Assembly (NCBI GenBank): GCA_027295645.1
Contig: JAPUKM010000175.1
Location: 1-6,649, forward strand
DNA from: Chloroflexota bacterium
Lineage (GTDB): Bacteria > Chloroflexota > Dehalococcoidia > Lucifugimonadales > JAPUKM01
DNA length: 6,649 bases
Direction: 5' to 3'
In this document: positions 1-6,142 of the stretch, piece after piece
Layout of the letters: the number at the start of each line of letters is the position of its first letter
Numbering within the stretch: the stretch's first letter is position 1
Notes under the pieces: model-generated
Told to the model about the DNA's origin: nothing
What the model saw: the letters and a program-made list of their open reading frames with translations, nothing else
The model's database searches: none
Made by a program: the position numbers and the translations under genes

Positions 1-1413
1 CTCCATGTACTCCTTCCTGGGTAGAGACAGGGGCGGAAAGTCGGCCTTTCGGGTTGCGTCGATCAGGAGGGAGGAGTCGGACTTATCGTAGCGGCTGGAC
101 GGGTGTGACGCCACCATGCCGATGGGCGTTGCGCCAAAGGGCCGATCGCGGACCACCTTGATGTCTCTGTGCGGCTGGGACCGGTGAGTGATGGCCCAGG
201 TTACGGCAATCGGATCACTGGGATTGATGTCTTCGTCCACAGCTACGACGAGCTTGCCCACCCGGTCTCCCCATTCCAGCAAGGCGTCCATCGCCCCCCA
301 TGGGTCCTGGTCGTCCCTCTTCTTCATTCTGAGCACAACGTAGGGCCGTAGGTTGACCAGCGGCTCGGTAAGGGAGACTTCGAGAACGCTATCGAACCCC
401 TTTTGCCTGAGGAATCGGTGGATCAGCGTTGACATCCCAACGGCCTTGATCTTGGAGCTCTCGCTGGGGGTTACCTGACTGATGATGGATACCCAGGTGG
501 GTCGTTTCCTATGGGTGATGCAGGTGACCTCAAAGAGTGGGCTCAGCGTTCTGGGGTCAACGTATCCCATCGACTCGCCGAACGGCCCCTCCTCCTCCAG
601 ATACTTCGTCGGGATGATCCCCTCGATAACAACCTCGGCCGTCGCCGGAACTTCGATGTCCACCGTCTGGCACTTCACCAGCTTGATCGGCTCCCCCGCT
701 AATCCACCAGCGAGTGCCAGCTCATCCATGGTCGGCGGCACCTTCTGGGACGCCGTATATGAGACAGCGGGCACGGCTCCAATCACTACGGCCGCCTCCA
801 ATGGGATCCCTCTCTCCCTGCACCTCTCCCAGTGGCGAGAGATATCCTGTGGGGTCCCCATCATGATGCCACTGAGCGCCGGCCCCTTGATGAGGCCCCG
901 GTAGGTGCCGACGTTTCTCGCCCCCGTTTCGGGGTCCTTCGTGATCCAGTGGCCCGCGGTGATGTAGGGGCCGTTGTCGAACCCAGGGGTCGAGACCGGG
1001 ATCGGAAACTCCAGAAGACCGCCGTGGCGCAGCAGGTCAGCACCCACGTGGACCTCCTCCTGAACCGGGCCCTCGGATACCATTTCGGGCTCCACCGGAT
1101 GGTCCATTGCGTAGATCCAGCGGTCGGGAACCTCTTCCACGCTGCATTTCAGCCCCAGGGAGTAGATGGCTGCCGAGCCGGCCAGTCCGCCGACCAGGAC
1201 AGAGCCATCATATTTCCTCCCGTTTGAATCCGTGACGTTCTCGAAGAGGAAGGCCTTGCGGTCCCTCTCTTCCAGTCCCCTGAACTGCCAGCGGACCAGA
1301 GGGTGCAGTTCAGTATCCTTGTTGATCTCTCTCTGGATGCGGACCAGCAGCCCGCGTTCGTCGAGGGCCAGGATCAGCTCCCTCAAGTCCTGATATGGCT
1401 CCGCGTATTTCAT
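1..1413 (-). CDS. UbiD-family prenyl-FMN-dependent decarboxylase, C-terminus cut by window edge
   Basis: This frame has no stop for 471 codons from ATG 1413-1411 to base 1, so the gene runs off the window; UbiD of E. coli is about 497 residues, so probably only a short tail is missing. The family decarboxylates (or carboxylates) unsaturated and aromatic acids in the cytoplasm with prenylated FMN made by UbiX. Visible motifs are NVGTYRG (167-173, Asn167 and Arg172), the DELALAGG glutamate (Glu231), the AEVVIEG segment (260-265) and EGPFGE (275-280, Glu275 and Glu280). Their spacing matches the cofactor/metal Asn, catalytic Arg, metal Glu and the two active-site Glu of fungal Fdc1. Asp190 occupies the place of the metal His. 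VDEDINPSDPIAVTWAITHR (392-411) is also typical of the family. No in-frame ATG, GTG or TTG lies close upstream, and a weak GGAG sits 12 bases ahead of the start. No ubiX is visible. The substrate is unknown, so I give no symbol. Confidence 0.95.
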   Translation of the reverse strand, partial: MKYAEPYQDLRELILALDERGLLVRIQREINKDTELHPLVRWQFRGLEERDRKAFLFENVTDSNGRKYDGSVLVGGLAGSAAIYSLGLKCSVEEVPDRWIYAMDHPVEPEMVSEGPVQEEVHVGADLLRHGGLLEFPIPVSTPGFDNGPYITAGHWITKDPETGARNVGTYRGLIKGPALSGIMMGTPQDISRHWERCRERGIPLEAAVVIGAVPAVSYTASQKVPPTMDELALAGGLAGEPIKLVKCQTVDIEVPATAEVVIEGIIPTKYLEEEGPFGESMGYVDPRTLSPLFEVTCITHRKRPTWVSIISQVTPSESSKIKAVGMSTLIHRFLRQKGFDSVLEVSLTEPLVNLRPYVVLRMKKRDDQDPWGAMDALLEWGDRVGKLVVAVDEDINPSDPIAVTWAITHRSQPHRDIKVVRDRPFGATPIGMVASHPSSRYDKSDSSLLIDATRKADFPPLSLPRKEYME

Positions 1414-1528
1414 GGCACAGAACGTCTCCGAATGGATGGGCCAAAATTTTCCCGCACTTCCGCACTCCTGATGCTTGGTCGGGTACGGGCTCGAACTCGC
1501 GTTATGCGGGCACCTTGGTAGGCACGAA

Positions 1529-1557
1529 AAGCTAGCACAGCTCTCTGCCAGTGTCAA
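1529..1557 (-). promoter_or_regulatory. Sigma70-type promoter for the UbiD-family gene
   Basis: Read on the minus strand there is a perfect -35 TTGACA (1557-1552), a 17-base spacer and a -10 TAGCTT (1534-1529). TGC just before the -10 makes it an extended -10. Transcription would start near 1522 and leave a leader of about 109 bases before the ATG at 1413. That leader contains a 7-base tandem repeat (CCGCACT on the plus strand at 1452-1458 and 1460-1466, period 8) of unknown meaning. The match is close to the bacterial consensus; activity itself is inferred. Confidence 0.7.
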
Positions 1558-1601
1558 ACAATGCCACCCACCAGTGCCAGGACAAGGGGGCTGAAAGACG
1601 A

Positions 1602-1610
1602 TGCTAGAAT
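1602..1610 (+). promoter_or_regulatory. Possible extended -10 promoter for the RidA-family gene
   Basis: TGCTAGAAT has the TGn extension followed by a TAnnnT -10 hexamer (1605-1610). No good -35 is found 16-18 bases upstream, so it would rely on the extended -10. The start point would be near 1617, giving a leader of about 70 bases that contains the hairpin at 1643-1665. It shares TGCTAG with the divergent promoter on the other strand. Confidence 0.4.
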
Positions 1611-1642
1611 GCCTTCCAGGAAGCGTCTTTGGTATCTCTGGA

Positions 1643-1665
1643 GTCATCGCCTCAAGGGCGATGAC
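1643..1665 (+). promoter_or_regulatory. Perfect 9-bp hairpin in the RidA-gene leader
   Basis: GTCATCGCC (1643-1651) and GGCGATGAC (1657-1665) pair without mismatch around a 5-base loop, TCAAG. No U-run follows, so it does not look like an intrinsic terminator. It ends 11 bases before the GGGAGG ribosome site, and the interval holds a direct repeat TGAACTGAAC (1667-1676). It could be an mRNA structure affecting translation or stability, or a DNA operator; the sequence cannot decide. Confidence 0.45.
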
Positions 1666-1688
1666 CTGAACTGAACGGGAGGTGTCCA

Positions 1689-2153
1689 GTGTCACAGGTT
1701 GAAGATAGGCTGAAGGACATGGGATATTCGTTGCCGAATCCACCAGATCCAACAGGGACCTACATCCGGGCCTACAGGACAGGAAACCTGGTCTTCCTGG
1801 CAGGCGTCGGCCCATGGAGAGAGGACGGCTCTCAGGTGCTCGGCAAGGTGGGCCGAGAGTTGACCGTAGAGCAGGGATACGAAGCGGCCCGCCTCTGTGC
1901 CCTAAACAGCCTGGCCAACTTGAAGGAGACTATCGGTGACCTGGACAGGGTAGTCCACTTCGTCAAAGTGCTGGGGATGATAAACGTAGACCCGGAGTTC
2001 GGCGAGACGCCCGCTGTGATGAACGGATACTCAGACCTGCTAGTGGCAGTCTTCGGCGAGAAGGGGCACCATGCCCGTTCTGCCGTAGGCATGGGCACCC
2101 TGCCCAGGGGTATGGCGGTGGAGGTAGAGGCCATAGTGGAGGTGGAGTCGTAG
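1689..2153 (+). CDS. RidA (YjgF/YER057c/UK114) family protein, long subgroup
   Basis: The product is 154 residues, longer than classical RidA (about 128), and starts at GTG with a strong GGGAGG (1677-1682) 6 bases upstream. The N-terminal MSQVEDRLKDMGYSLPNPP, the RTGNLVFLAGVGP strand (30-42) and HARSAVGMGTLPRG (128-141) followed by AVEVEAIVEV (143-152) resemble the YER057c/UK114-like_1 subgroup. Known RidA proteins are cytoplasmic trimers that hydrolyse reactive enamine/imine intermediates. Arg130 in the ARSAV motif lines up with the substrate-carboxylate Arg105 of E. coli RidA, and Glu145/Glu147 lie where its Glu120 is expected. That keeps deaminase activity possible, but this subgroup is poorly characterised. 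It is transcribed away from the UbiD-family gene. A terminator-like hairpin follows at 2266-2309. Confidence 0.9.
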   Translation: MSQVEDRLKDMGYSLPNPPDPTGTYIRAYRTGNLVFLAGVGPWREDGSQVLGKVGRELTVEQGYEAARLCALNSLANLKETIGDLDRVVHFVKVLGMINVDPEFGETPAVMNGYSDLLVAVFGEKGHHARSAVGMGTLPRGMAVEVEAIVEVES

Positions 2154-2211
2154 CAGACTCGATAGTGCCGTTCCTCGCAGGATGTAACCATGCTTAACCG
2201 GACTGATGGCG

Positions 2212-2268
2212 TTTGCCAGTAACCACAAAAAGGGCGGTTCGAGAACAGACCGGCATCTGACTGGCAAA
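2212..2268 (+). repeat. Perfect 9-bp inverted repeat between ridA-like gene and ABC operon
   Basis: TTTGCCAGT (2212-2220) and ACTGGCAAA (2260-2268) are exact inverted copies 39 bases apart. Inside, AACC (2221-2224) and GGTT (2236-2239) could form a small stem directly stacked on the outer one. The right arm overlaps by three bases with the 5' arm of the terminator-like hairpin at 2266-2309, so the two structures compete at that edge. It may be part of an RNA leader or a DNA operator. Confidence 0.5.
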
Positions 2269-2309
2269 AGCCGGACTTTCCGAACGGCCGGAATGAGAAA
2301 GTCGGTTTT
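2266..2309 (+). terminator. Terminator-like hairpin downstream of the RidA gene
   Basis: The 5' arm AAAAGCCGGACTTTC (2266-2280) pairs with the 3' arm GAAAGTCGGTTTT (2297-2309). About 13 base pairs form, with one bulged G and one G-U pair, around a 16-base loop that contains the palindrome CGGCCG. The stem ends in TTTT. It lies 113 bases after the RidA stop and 64 before the ABC operon ATG, so it could end the RidA transcript or act as an attenuator for the operon. The U-tract is short and interrupted by GG, so termination strength is uncertain. Confidence 0.5.
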
Positions 2310-2361
2310 GGTCGTGGCCAGCAGCCTACGTCGCAATCAAGGCCTGTACGCTTGAGGAGTG

Positions 2362-2367
2362 TATACT
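2362..2367 (+). promoter_or_regulatory. -10 box TATACT, possibly giving a leaderless ABC-operon mRNA
   Basis: TATACT matches the -10 consensus at 5 of 6 bases and ends 6 bases before the ATG at 2374, which would put the transcription start at or next to the start codon. No recognisable -35 lies 16-18 bases upstream. A GAGGAG (2354-2359) is also present, but 14 bases from the ATG it is too far for a standard ribosome site. Confidence 0.35.
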
Positions 2368-2373
2368 TGGCCC

Positions 2374-3279
2374 ATGTCGCCGTTACTCGAAGCCAAGGGG
2401 CTCACCAAGCGTTACGGCCACACGCTTGCCCTGGAGAACATCGACATCCGGGTTGATGAAGGGATAACCGGTCTGCTGGGACCCAACGGCGCCGGCAAGA
2501 GCACGGCCATCAAGCTGTTTCTGGGGCTGCTCAGACCGACCGCCGGCTCAGCGGAGGTTATGGGCCAGAGGCCCTACGAATCGGTCGAAGCTCGTGGGCG
2601 ACTCGGGTACATGCCCGAGCACGACTGCCTGCCGGGAGCCATCACCGCCTCCGATTTCCTGGCTCACATGGCACAGTTAAGTGGTATACCGCCCCGGCAT
2701 GCCCGGACCCGTGCAGCCGACGTGTTGCGTCACGTTGGTCTGGCCGAGGAGCGTTACCGGGCCATCGGCCAGTACTCCACCGGAATGAAGCAGCGGGTCA
2801 AATTGGCGCAGTCCCTGGTCCATGACCCCGCCATGGTACTGCTGGACGAACCCACCTCAGGACTGGACCCGGGTGGCCGTGAGGAGATGCTGGAGCTCAT
2901 CCGGCGAATCGGCCGTGAGTTTGGCATTAGCATCCTCCTCTCTTCACACCTGATGGGCGATGTGGAGAGCACCTGCGACCGCATTATCGTCCTTGATGGC
3001 GGGCACGTCATCGAGGAGGGGCCCGTATCACAGTTTACACAGGAGACGGAGACCCTGGTCATCGACGTGGACAACAACCGGGATGAGCTTGTGGCGGCTC
3101 TGGCGACCAGAGGTATCCAGGCTAAGCTGGAGGGGTTACTGGTGGTGGTTGAGCAGGAAAATGAAGAGCAATTCGACGCAATACGCGACGCCCTGGTTGA
3201 GGCTAACGCACGGTTACGCCGAATGGCGCCGCGGCGCCATCAACTGACCGATATCTTCCGTAGGAGTCCTGATGGCTGA
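2374..3279 (+). CDS. ABC-2 type transporter ATP-binding protein 1
   Basis: This 301-residue cytoplasmic ATPase should power the permease that follows. Residues here count from ATG 2374. Walker A is GPNGAGKST (36-44), the signature is YSTGMKQR (134-141), Walker B is MVLLDEP (154-160) followed by a TSGLDP D-loop, and the switch His is in LLSSH (His192). The Q-loop region reads GYMPEHD (79-85), with Glu where many ABC proteins have Gln; this is common in exporter ATPases of this type. About 70 residues after the nucleotide-binding domain form a small C-terminal domain (around 230-285). I chose ATG 2374 because MSPLLEAKGLTKRYG is a normal family N-terminus; an in-frame GTG at 2359 would add five residues but overlaps the GAGGAG. 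The last 8 bases overlap the next gene, implying coupled translation. Confidence 0.93.
   Translation: MSPLLEAKGLTKRYGHTLALENIDIRVDEGITGLLGPNGAGKSTAIKLFLGLLRPTAGSAEVMGQRPYESVEARGRLGYMPEHDCLPGAITASDFLAHMAQLSGIPPRHARTRAADVLRHVGLAEERYRAIGQYSTGMKQRVKLAQSLVHDPAMVLLDEPTSGLDPGGREEMLELIRRIGREFGISILLSSHLMGDVESTCDRIIVLDGGHVIEEGPVSQFTQETETLVIDVDNNRDELVAALATRGIQAKLEGLLVVVEQENEEQFDAIRDALVEANARLRRMAPRRHQLTDIFRRSPDG
3223..3240. repeat. 18-bp perfect palindrome inside the first ABC ATPase gene
   Basis: ATGGCGCCGCGGCGCCAT is fully self-complementary and sits near the 3' end of the ATPase gene, 31 bases before the permease ATG. It encodes MAPRRH. In RNA it could fold only with a few central bases unpaired. High GC makes chance palindromes more likely, so function is not implied. 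Confidence 0.6.
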
Positions 3280-4240
3280 GCCGCGCGGCGAGGTGTTCGA
3301 CCTTGGCTATAGGCATTATGATGGCCCGCGGGAAGGGCGGATGCGCGCTCGCAAGGCGTTGTGGGCGAACGGTGTGCGTACCGCTCTCGGCCTCGGTCGC
3401 GGCTCCCGGGCCAAGGTTCTTCCCGTGCTTTTCTTCGTCGCCGCCATCATTCCCGCGGTGGTTCTGGCCCTCGTCGCCAGCCAGGTCGATGAGGTAGTCG
3501 GTCCCGGCGCTCAGGTTGACATTCCCAGCCACGGTGACTACTACCAGATCATCTCGATTATCCTTCTCCTCTTCTCTGCGATCATAGCGCCCGAGCTGCT
3601 CTGCCCCGACCGACGTGAGGGGGTTATCTATCTGTACTTGGTACGCCCTCTAACCACCACCGACTACGTAGCGGGTCGCTGGCTGGCCTTTCTCTCGATC
3701 ACATTGGCCATCGCTTACTCGGGCCAGGTCATTCTGTTCATCGGGTTCGTCTTGGCCGCGGCCGAGCCGTTTGACTACCTGCGTGACAATTGGCTGGACG
3801 TTCCACGTTTTCTGGCCGCCGGGCTTGTGGTTGCCCTCTTCACCACCACTATACCCCTGGCTGTGTCCGCCTTCACCACCCGGCGTGCGTATGCGACCGC
3901 CTTTGTCATTGGACTTTATTTCATCTCGTTTCCCGCCGCAGGCATTCTCACCGGATGTGACGAGGAAACGGACCAGCGAAGACCTGCCCCGCAGGTCGAA
4001 GAGTTAGGAAGCGGGCCGTGTGAGCCTATCACCGGAGATGCGGCGAAGTGGTTCGGTCTGATAGACCTGGGCAAGGTACCCATTCATATAAACGACCTGA
4101 TCTTCAACGAGAAGAGCGAGTCGACGGTCGCCAGGCTGGTCCAGGAGCTACCCAACGGTGTACCCATAGGCTGGTATCTCTTTTTGACTGCAGGGCCAGG
4201 GGTCGTGCTCTGGTGGCAGTACAGGAAGATAAGCGTATGA
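3272..4240 (+). CDS. ABC-2 type transporter permease 1
   Basis: The 322-residue product starts at ATG 3272, which overlaps the upstream stop by 8 bases and has AGGAG (3262-3266) 5 bases ahead. A soluble N-terminus with the motif DLGYRHYDGPREGR (10-23) is common to a group of ABC-2 permeases. By eye there are about six membrane segments: 49-70, 91-112, 137-164, 178-199, 206-227 and 299-316. The cytoplasmic-side stretch PDRREGVIYLYLVRPL (112-127) after segment 2 resembles the coupling region of ABC-2 permeases. A 70-residue loop between segments 5 and 6 (228-298) is hydrophilic and carries two cysteines (229 and 250). The C-terminus QYRKISV is basic. It should form the membrane channel of an exporter with the neighbouring ATPase. 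The substrate cannot be predicted. Its stop overlaps the next start as ATGA. Confidence 0.9.
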   Translation: MAEPRGEVFDLGYRHYDGPREGRMRARKALWANGVRTALGLGRGSRAKVLPVLFFVAAIIPAVVLALVASQVDEVVGPGAQVDIPSHGDYYQIISIILLLFSAIIAPELLCPDRREGVIYLYLVRPLTTTDYVAGRWLAFLSITLAIAYSGQVILFIGFVLAAAEPFDYLRDNWLDVPRFLAAGLVVALFTTTIPLAVSAFTTRRAYATAFVIGLYFISFPAAGILTGCDEETDQRRPAPQVEELGSGPCEPITGDAAKWFGLIDLGKVPIHINDLIFNEKSESTVARLVQELPNGVPIGWYLFLTAGPGVVLWWQYRKISV

Positions 4241-5190
4241 CATCTCTTAGGTCGGCCCCCAACCAGATCATGTCGGAGCCGACCATTACAATCCAGGGTG
4301 CCTCCAAATGGTTCGGCAATGTGGTCGCAGTGAATGATGTGTCCCTGCAGGTGTACCCTGGCATCACGGGTCTATTGGGGCCCAATGGGGCCGGGAAAAC
4401 CACCCTTCTTCATATGATCTCAGGCCTGGCGAAGCCCTCGGAGGGAGAGGTAACCGTGCTAGGCGAATCCGTTCGAGGCAACCAGCAGCTGTACCGCCGA
4501 ATCGGTGTCATGTCGGAGCACGAGGCTGTTTATGGGTTCTATACCGGGCGCCAGTTCGTTGAGTTCGCTGGCCGGTCATACGGCCTGAAGCCGCTCGCGC
4601 CAGCGGTGGACCGGGCGATAGATAATGTCGGGCTGACCGCCGTACAGGACCGGCTACTTGGCACCTATTCTCGCGGAATGCGGCAACGGATGAGGTTGGC
4701 CGCCACCCTTGTACACGACCCAGAGGTGTTGATACTGGACGAACCGCTTAACGGGACCGACCCGCACCAGCGCATCGAATTCCACGATCAGATACGCCTT
4801 CTCGCCAGCGAGGGACGGACCATACTCATCTCCTCACATATTTTAGAGGAGGTTGAGACGCTGGCGGAGCATATCCTGCTGATGGTCAGTGGCAAGCTAG
4901 CGGCTGCCGGCGATTACCGCGCTATTCGAGAGAAGCTGGATGAGCGACCCTACAAGGTGCGTATTGAAGTCAGCAACCCACGTTTGATGGCAGAAGCGCT
5001 GATACGGGTAGAGGAGGTGGACTCGATCACCGTAGAGGCCAGCGGAGCCCTGGTTATCTTGAGCCAGAACATACACGCGCTCCAGCAGTCCGTCCCCCGT
5101 CTTGCCAAGGAGCAAGGGGTGCGGCTACTACGCGTGGAGCCGCTTGACGACTCGCTAGAGAGCGTATTCGGCTACCTGGTAGAGCGTTAA
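4237..5190 (+). CDS. ABC-2 type transporter ATP-binding protein 2
   Basis: This second ATPase has 317 residues from ATG 4237, which overlaps the preceding stop (ATGA) and has AGGAAG (4223-4228) 8 bases upstream. A later ATG at 4270 (MSEPTITIQ) is the conserved-looking N-terminus but has no ribosome site, so the first 11 residues are uncertain. Walker A is GPNGAGKTT (48-56), the Q-loop region is GVMSEHE (90-96), the signature is YSRGMRQRM (144-152), Walker B is VLILDEP (164-170) and the switch His is His201 in ISSH. The D-loop reads LNGTDP instead of the usual SGLDP seen in ATPase 1. A C-terminal domain of about 80 residues follows (235-312). It resembles ATPase 1 in layout but is clearly divergent, so it is not a recent duplicate. 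It probably pairs with permease 2, or forms a heterodimer with ATPase 1. Confidence 0.93.
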   Translation: MTSLRSAPNQIMSEPTITIQGASKWFGNVVAVNDVSLQVYPGITGLLGPNGAGKTTLLHMISGLAKPSEGEVTVLGESVRGNQQLYRRIGVMSEHEAVYGFYTGRQFVEFAGRSYGLKPLAPAVDRAIDNVGLTAVQDRLLGTYSRGMRQRMRLAATLVHDPEVLILDEPLNGTDPHQRIEFHDQIRLLASEGRTILISSHILEEVETLAEHILLMVSGKLAAAGDYRAIREKLDERPYKVRIEVSNPRLMAEALIRVEEVDSITVEASGALVILSQNIHALQQSVPRLAKEQGVRLLRVEPLDDSLESVFGYLVER

Positions 5191-5946
5191 ATGGGACCGC
5201 TACTGGGACTTTCCCTGCGACAGCTGACGGGGCGTCGAAGGCTGCTACTTATCGTGCTCCTGGCACTGTTGCCTATCAGCCTGGCTGCTCTCGTCTCTGC
5301 TCTGTTGGGTGAAGACGAAACGTCGAACAGGGATTTCACGAACACGTTGCTGGACGGGCTGCTGATTGCGGGGATTTTGCCTCTTGTCACCATGGTGCTG
5401 GCAACGACTGCTTTCGGCAACGAGCTTGAGGACCGCACCTTGAGCTACCTGGTCCTGAAGCCGGTGCCAAGGTCTCTAATAGTTTTACCGAAGCTACTGG
5501 CATCCATAATTGTCGGTGGTCCCATGTTGATCGCCAGCGGTGTTGTGGCCACGCTGCTAGGGGCCAGCAGCATGGGTGCAATAATTGTGGTGGTCGATAG
5601 CGAATTTCAGGCCGCGGCCGCAGTAGGCCTGGCTGTGTTCGCTGGCGTGGTCACATACACGGCGATCTTTACATGGGCGGGCCTCATTAGCACTCGTGCG
5701 CTGGCCTTCGCTCTCATCTATGTGTTCCTGTGGGAAGGGTTGCTCACCTCTTTCCTGGGCGGCATACGCTACCTCAGCGTACGGGGCTATACCTTGGGGA
5801 TCCTGCACGGAATCGATGATCAGAGCTTCGGGAGCCTGGGTGAGAGAGTAATCGAATTCCCGGCTGCCATCGTGGGGGCGGTAGTCGTATCAGTCACATT
5901 CTTCTGGCTGACAGTTAGACGGCTACGCACCATGGACGTGCCGTAG
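5191..5946 (+). CDS. ABC-2 type transporter permease 2
   Basis: The 251-residue product begins at the ATG directly abutting the TAA of the ATPase gene. Only a weak GGTAGAG (5178-5184) precedes it, so it is probably translated by ribosomes finishing the upstream gene. About six hydrophobic segments can be seen: 17-40, 52-76, 98-124, 139-166, 168-190 and 224-243. Between segments 2 and 3, GNELEDRTLSYLVLKPVPRS (76-95) is the conserved cytoplasmic stretch of ABC-2 permeases that contacts the ATPase. The N-terminus has a basic patch, GRRR (14-17), just before the first segment, and the C-terminus ends TVRRLRTMDVP, consistent with both ends in the cytoplasm. It is shorter than permease 1 and lacks its large loop. 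It is the last gene of the operon. No substrate can be assigned. Confidence 0.9.
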   Translation: MGPLLGLSLRQLTGRRRLLLIVLLALLPISLAALVSALLGEDETSNRDFTNTLLDGLLIAGILPLVTMVLATTAFGNELEDRTLSYLVLKPVPRSLIVLPKLLASIIVGGPMLIASGVVATLLGASSMGAIIVVVDSEFQAAAAVGLAVFAGVVTYTAIFTWAGLISTRALAFALIYVFLWEGLLTSFLGGIRYLSVRGYTLGILHGIDDQSFGSLGERVIEFPAAIVGAVVVSVTFFWLTVRRLRTMDVP

Positions 5947-6006
5947 CTGTTTGCTGAACTCCATTCGTGACCAGCAGCCGAATATTCCGAAAGCCAGATA
6001 TATCAA

Positions 6007-6034
6007 ATTGCCCATTCTGGTCAGAGTGGGTAAT
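6007..6034 (+). terminator. 12-bp hairpin after the ABC operon, candidate terminator
   Basis: ATTGCCCATTCT (6007-6018) pairs along its full length with AGAGTGGGTAAT (6023-6034) around a GGTC loop, with two G-U pairs when read on the plus strand. It begins 61 bases after the last permease stop. The bases that follow, CTCTTAAG, are only weakly U-rich. On the opposite strand the flank TTTGATATAT is more U-rich, so it might stop transcription from either side of this convergent region. Confidence 0.4.
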
Positions 6035-6037
6035 CTC

Positions 6038-6142
6038 TTAAGCGCACATTATCGCGGCCAGTCGCTGGAACATATCTTCATTGAAGAAGTTGTCGCGATA
6101 CGCTTTAAACATCTTTCCCCGAGTTAGTCTTAGCTGGTCCCG
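6038..6142 (-). pseudogene. Short open stretch, possible remnant of an unrecognised gene
   Basis: Between an in-frame TAG (6145-6143) and a TAA (6040-6038) the minus strand encodes 34 residues, including RGKMFKAYRDN and FFNEDMFQRLAAIMCA. The mix of charged and aromatic residues looks protein-like, unlike most random frames here. Another minus-strand frame just upstream (about 6251 to 6105, starting MHQLPSEYGVG) is open for 48 codons and overlaps it in a different frame, so a frameshifted remnant is conceivable. Its third-position GC is low compared with the real genes. I do not recognise a family and the call is weak. Confidence 0.15.

Noticed and set aside
482..1227. Plus-strand open frames of 131-140 codons across 482-904 and 832-1227.
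   Set aside because: They lie antisense to the UbiD-family gene, whose minus-strand frame carries all the conserved motifs.
1471..1527. tRNA-like TTCGAGC on the minus strand in the UbiD-gene leader.
   Set aside because: The flanking bases do not make a T-arm stem and no anticodon or acceptor stem can be built.
1832..2336. Minus-strand frames opposite the RidA gene and the following gap.
   Set aside because: They are antisense to a clear RidA-family protein and have no ribosome site or recognisable motif.
2359..2373. GTG start for ATPase 1, adding five residues.
   Set aside because: The codon overlaps the GAGGAG and the added residues are not part of the usual family N-terminus.
4048..4236. 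N-terminal extension of ATPase 2 to an ATG at 4048.
   Set aside because: It would overlap permease 1 by 190 bases with no family resemblance; ATG 4237 has a ribosome site and an ATGA overlap.
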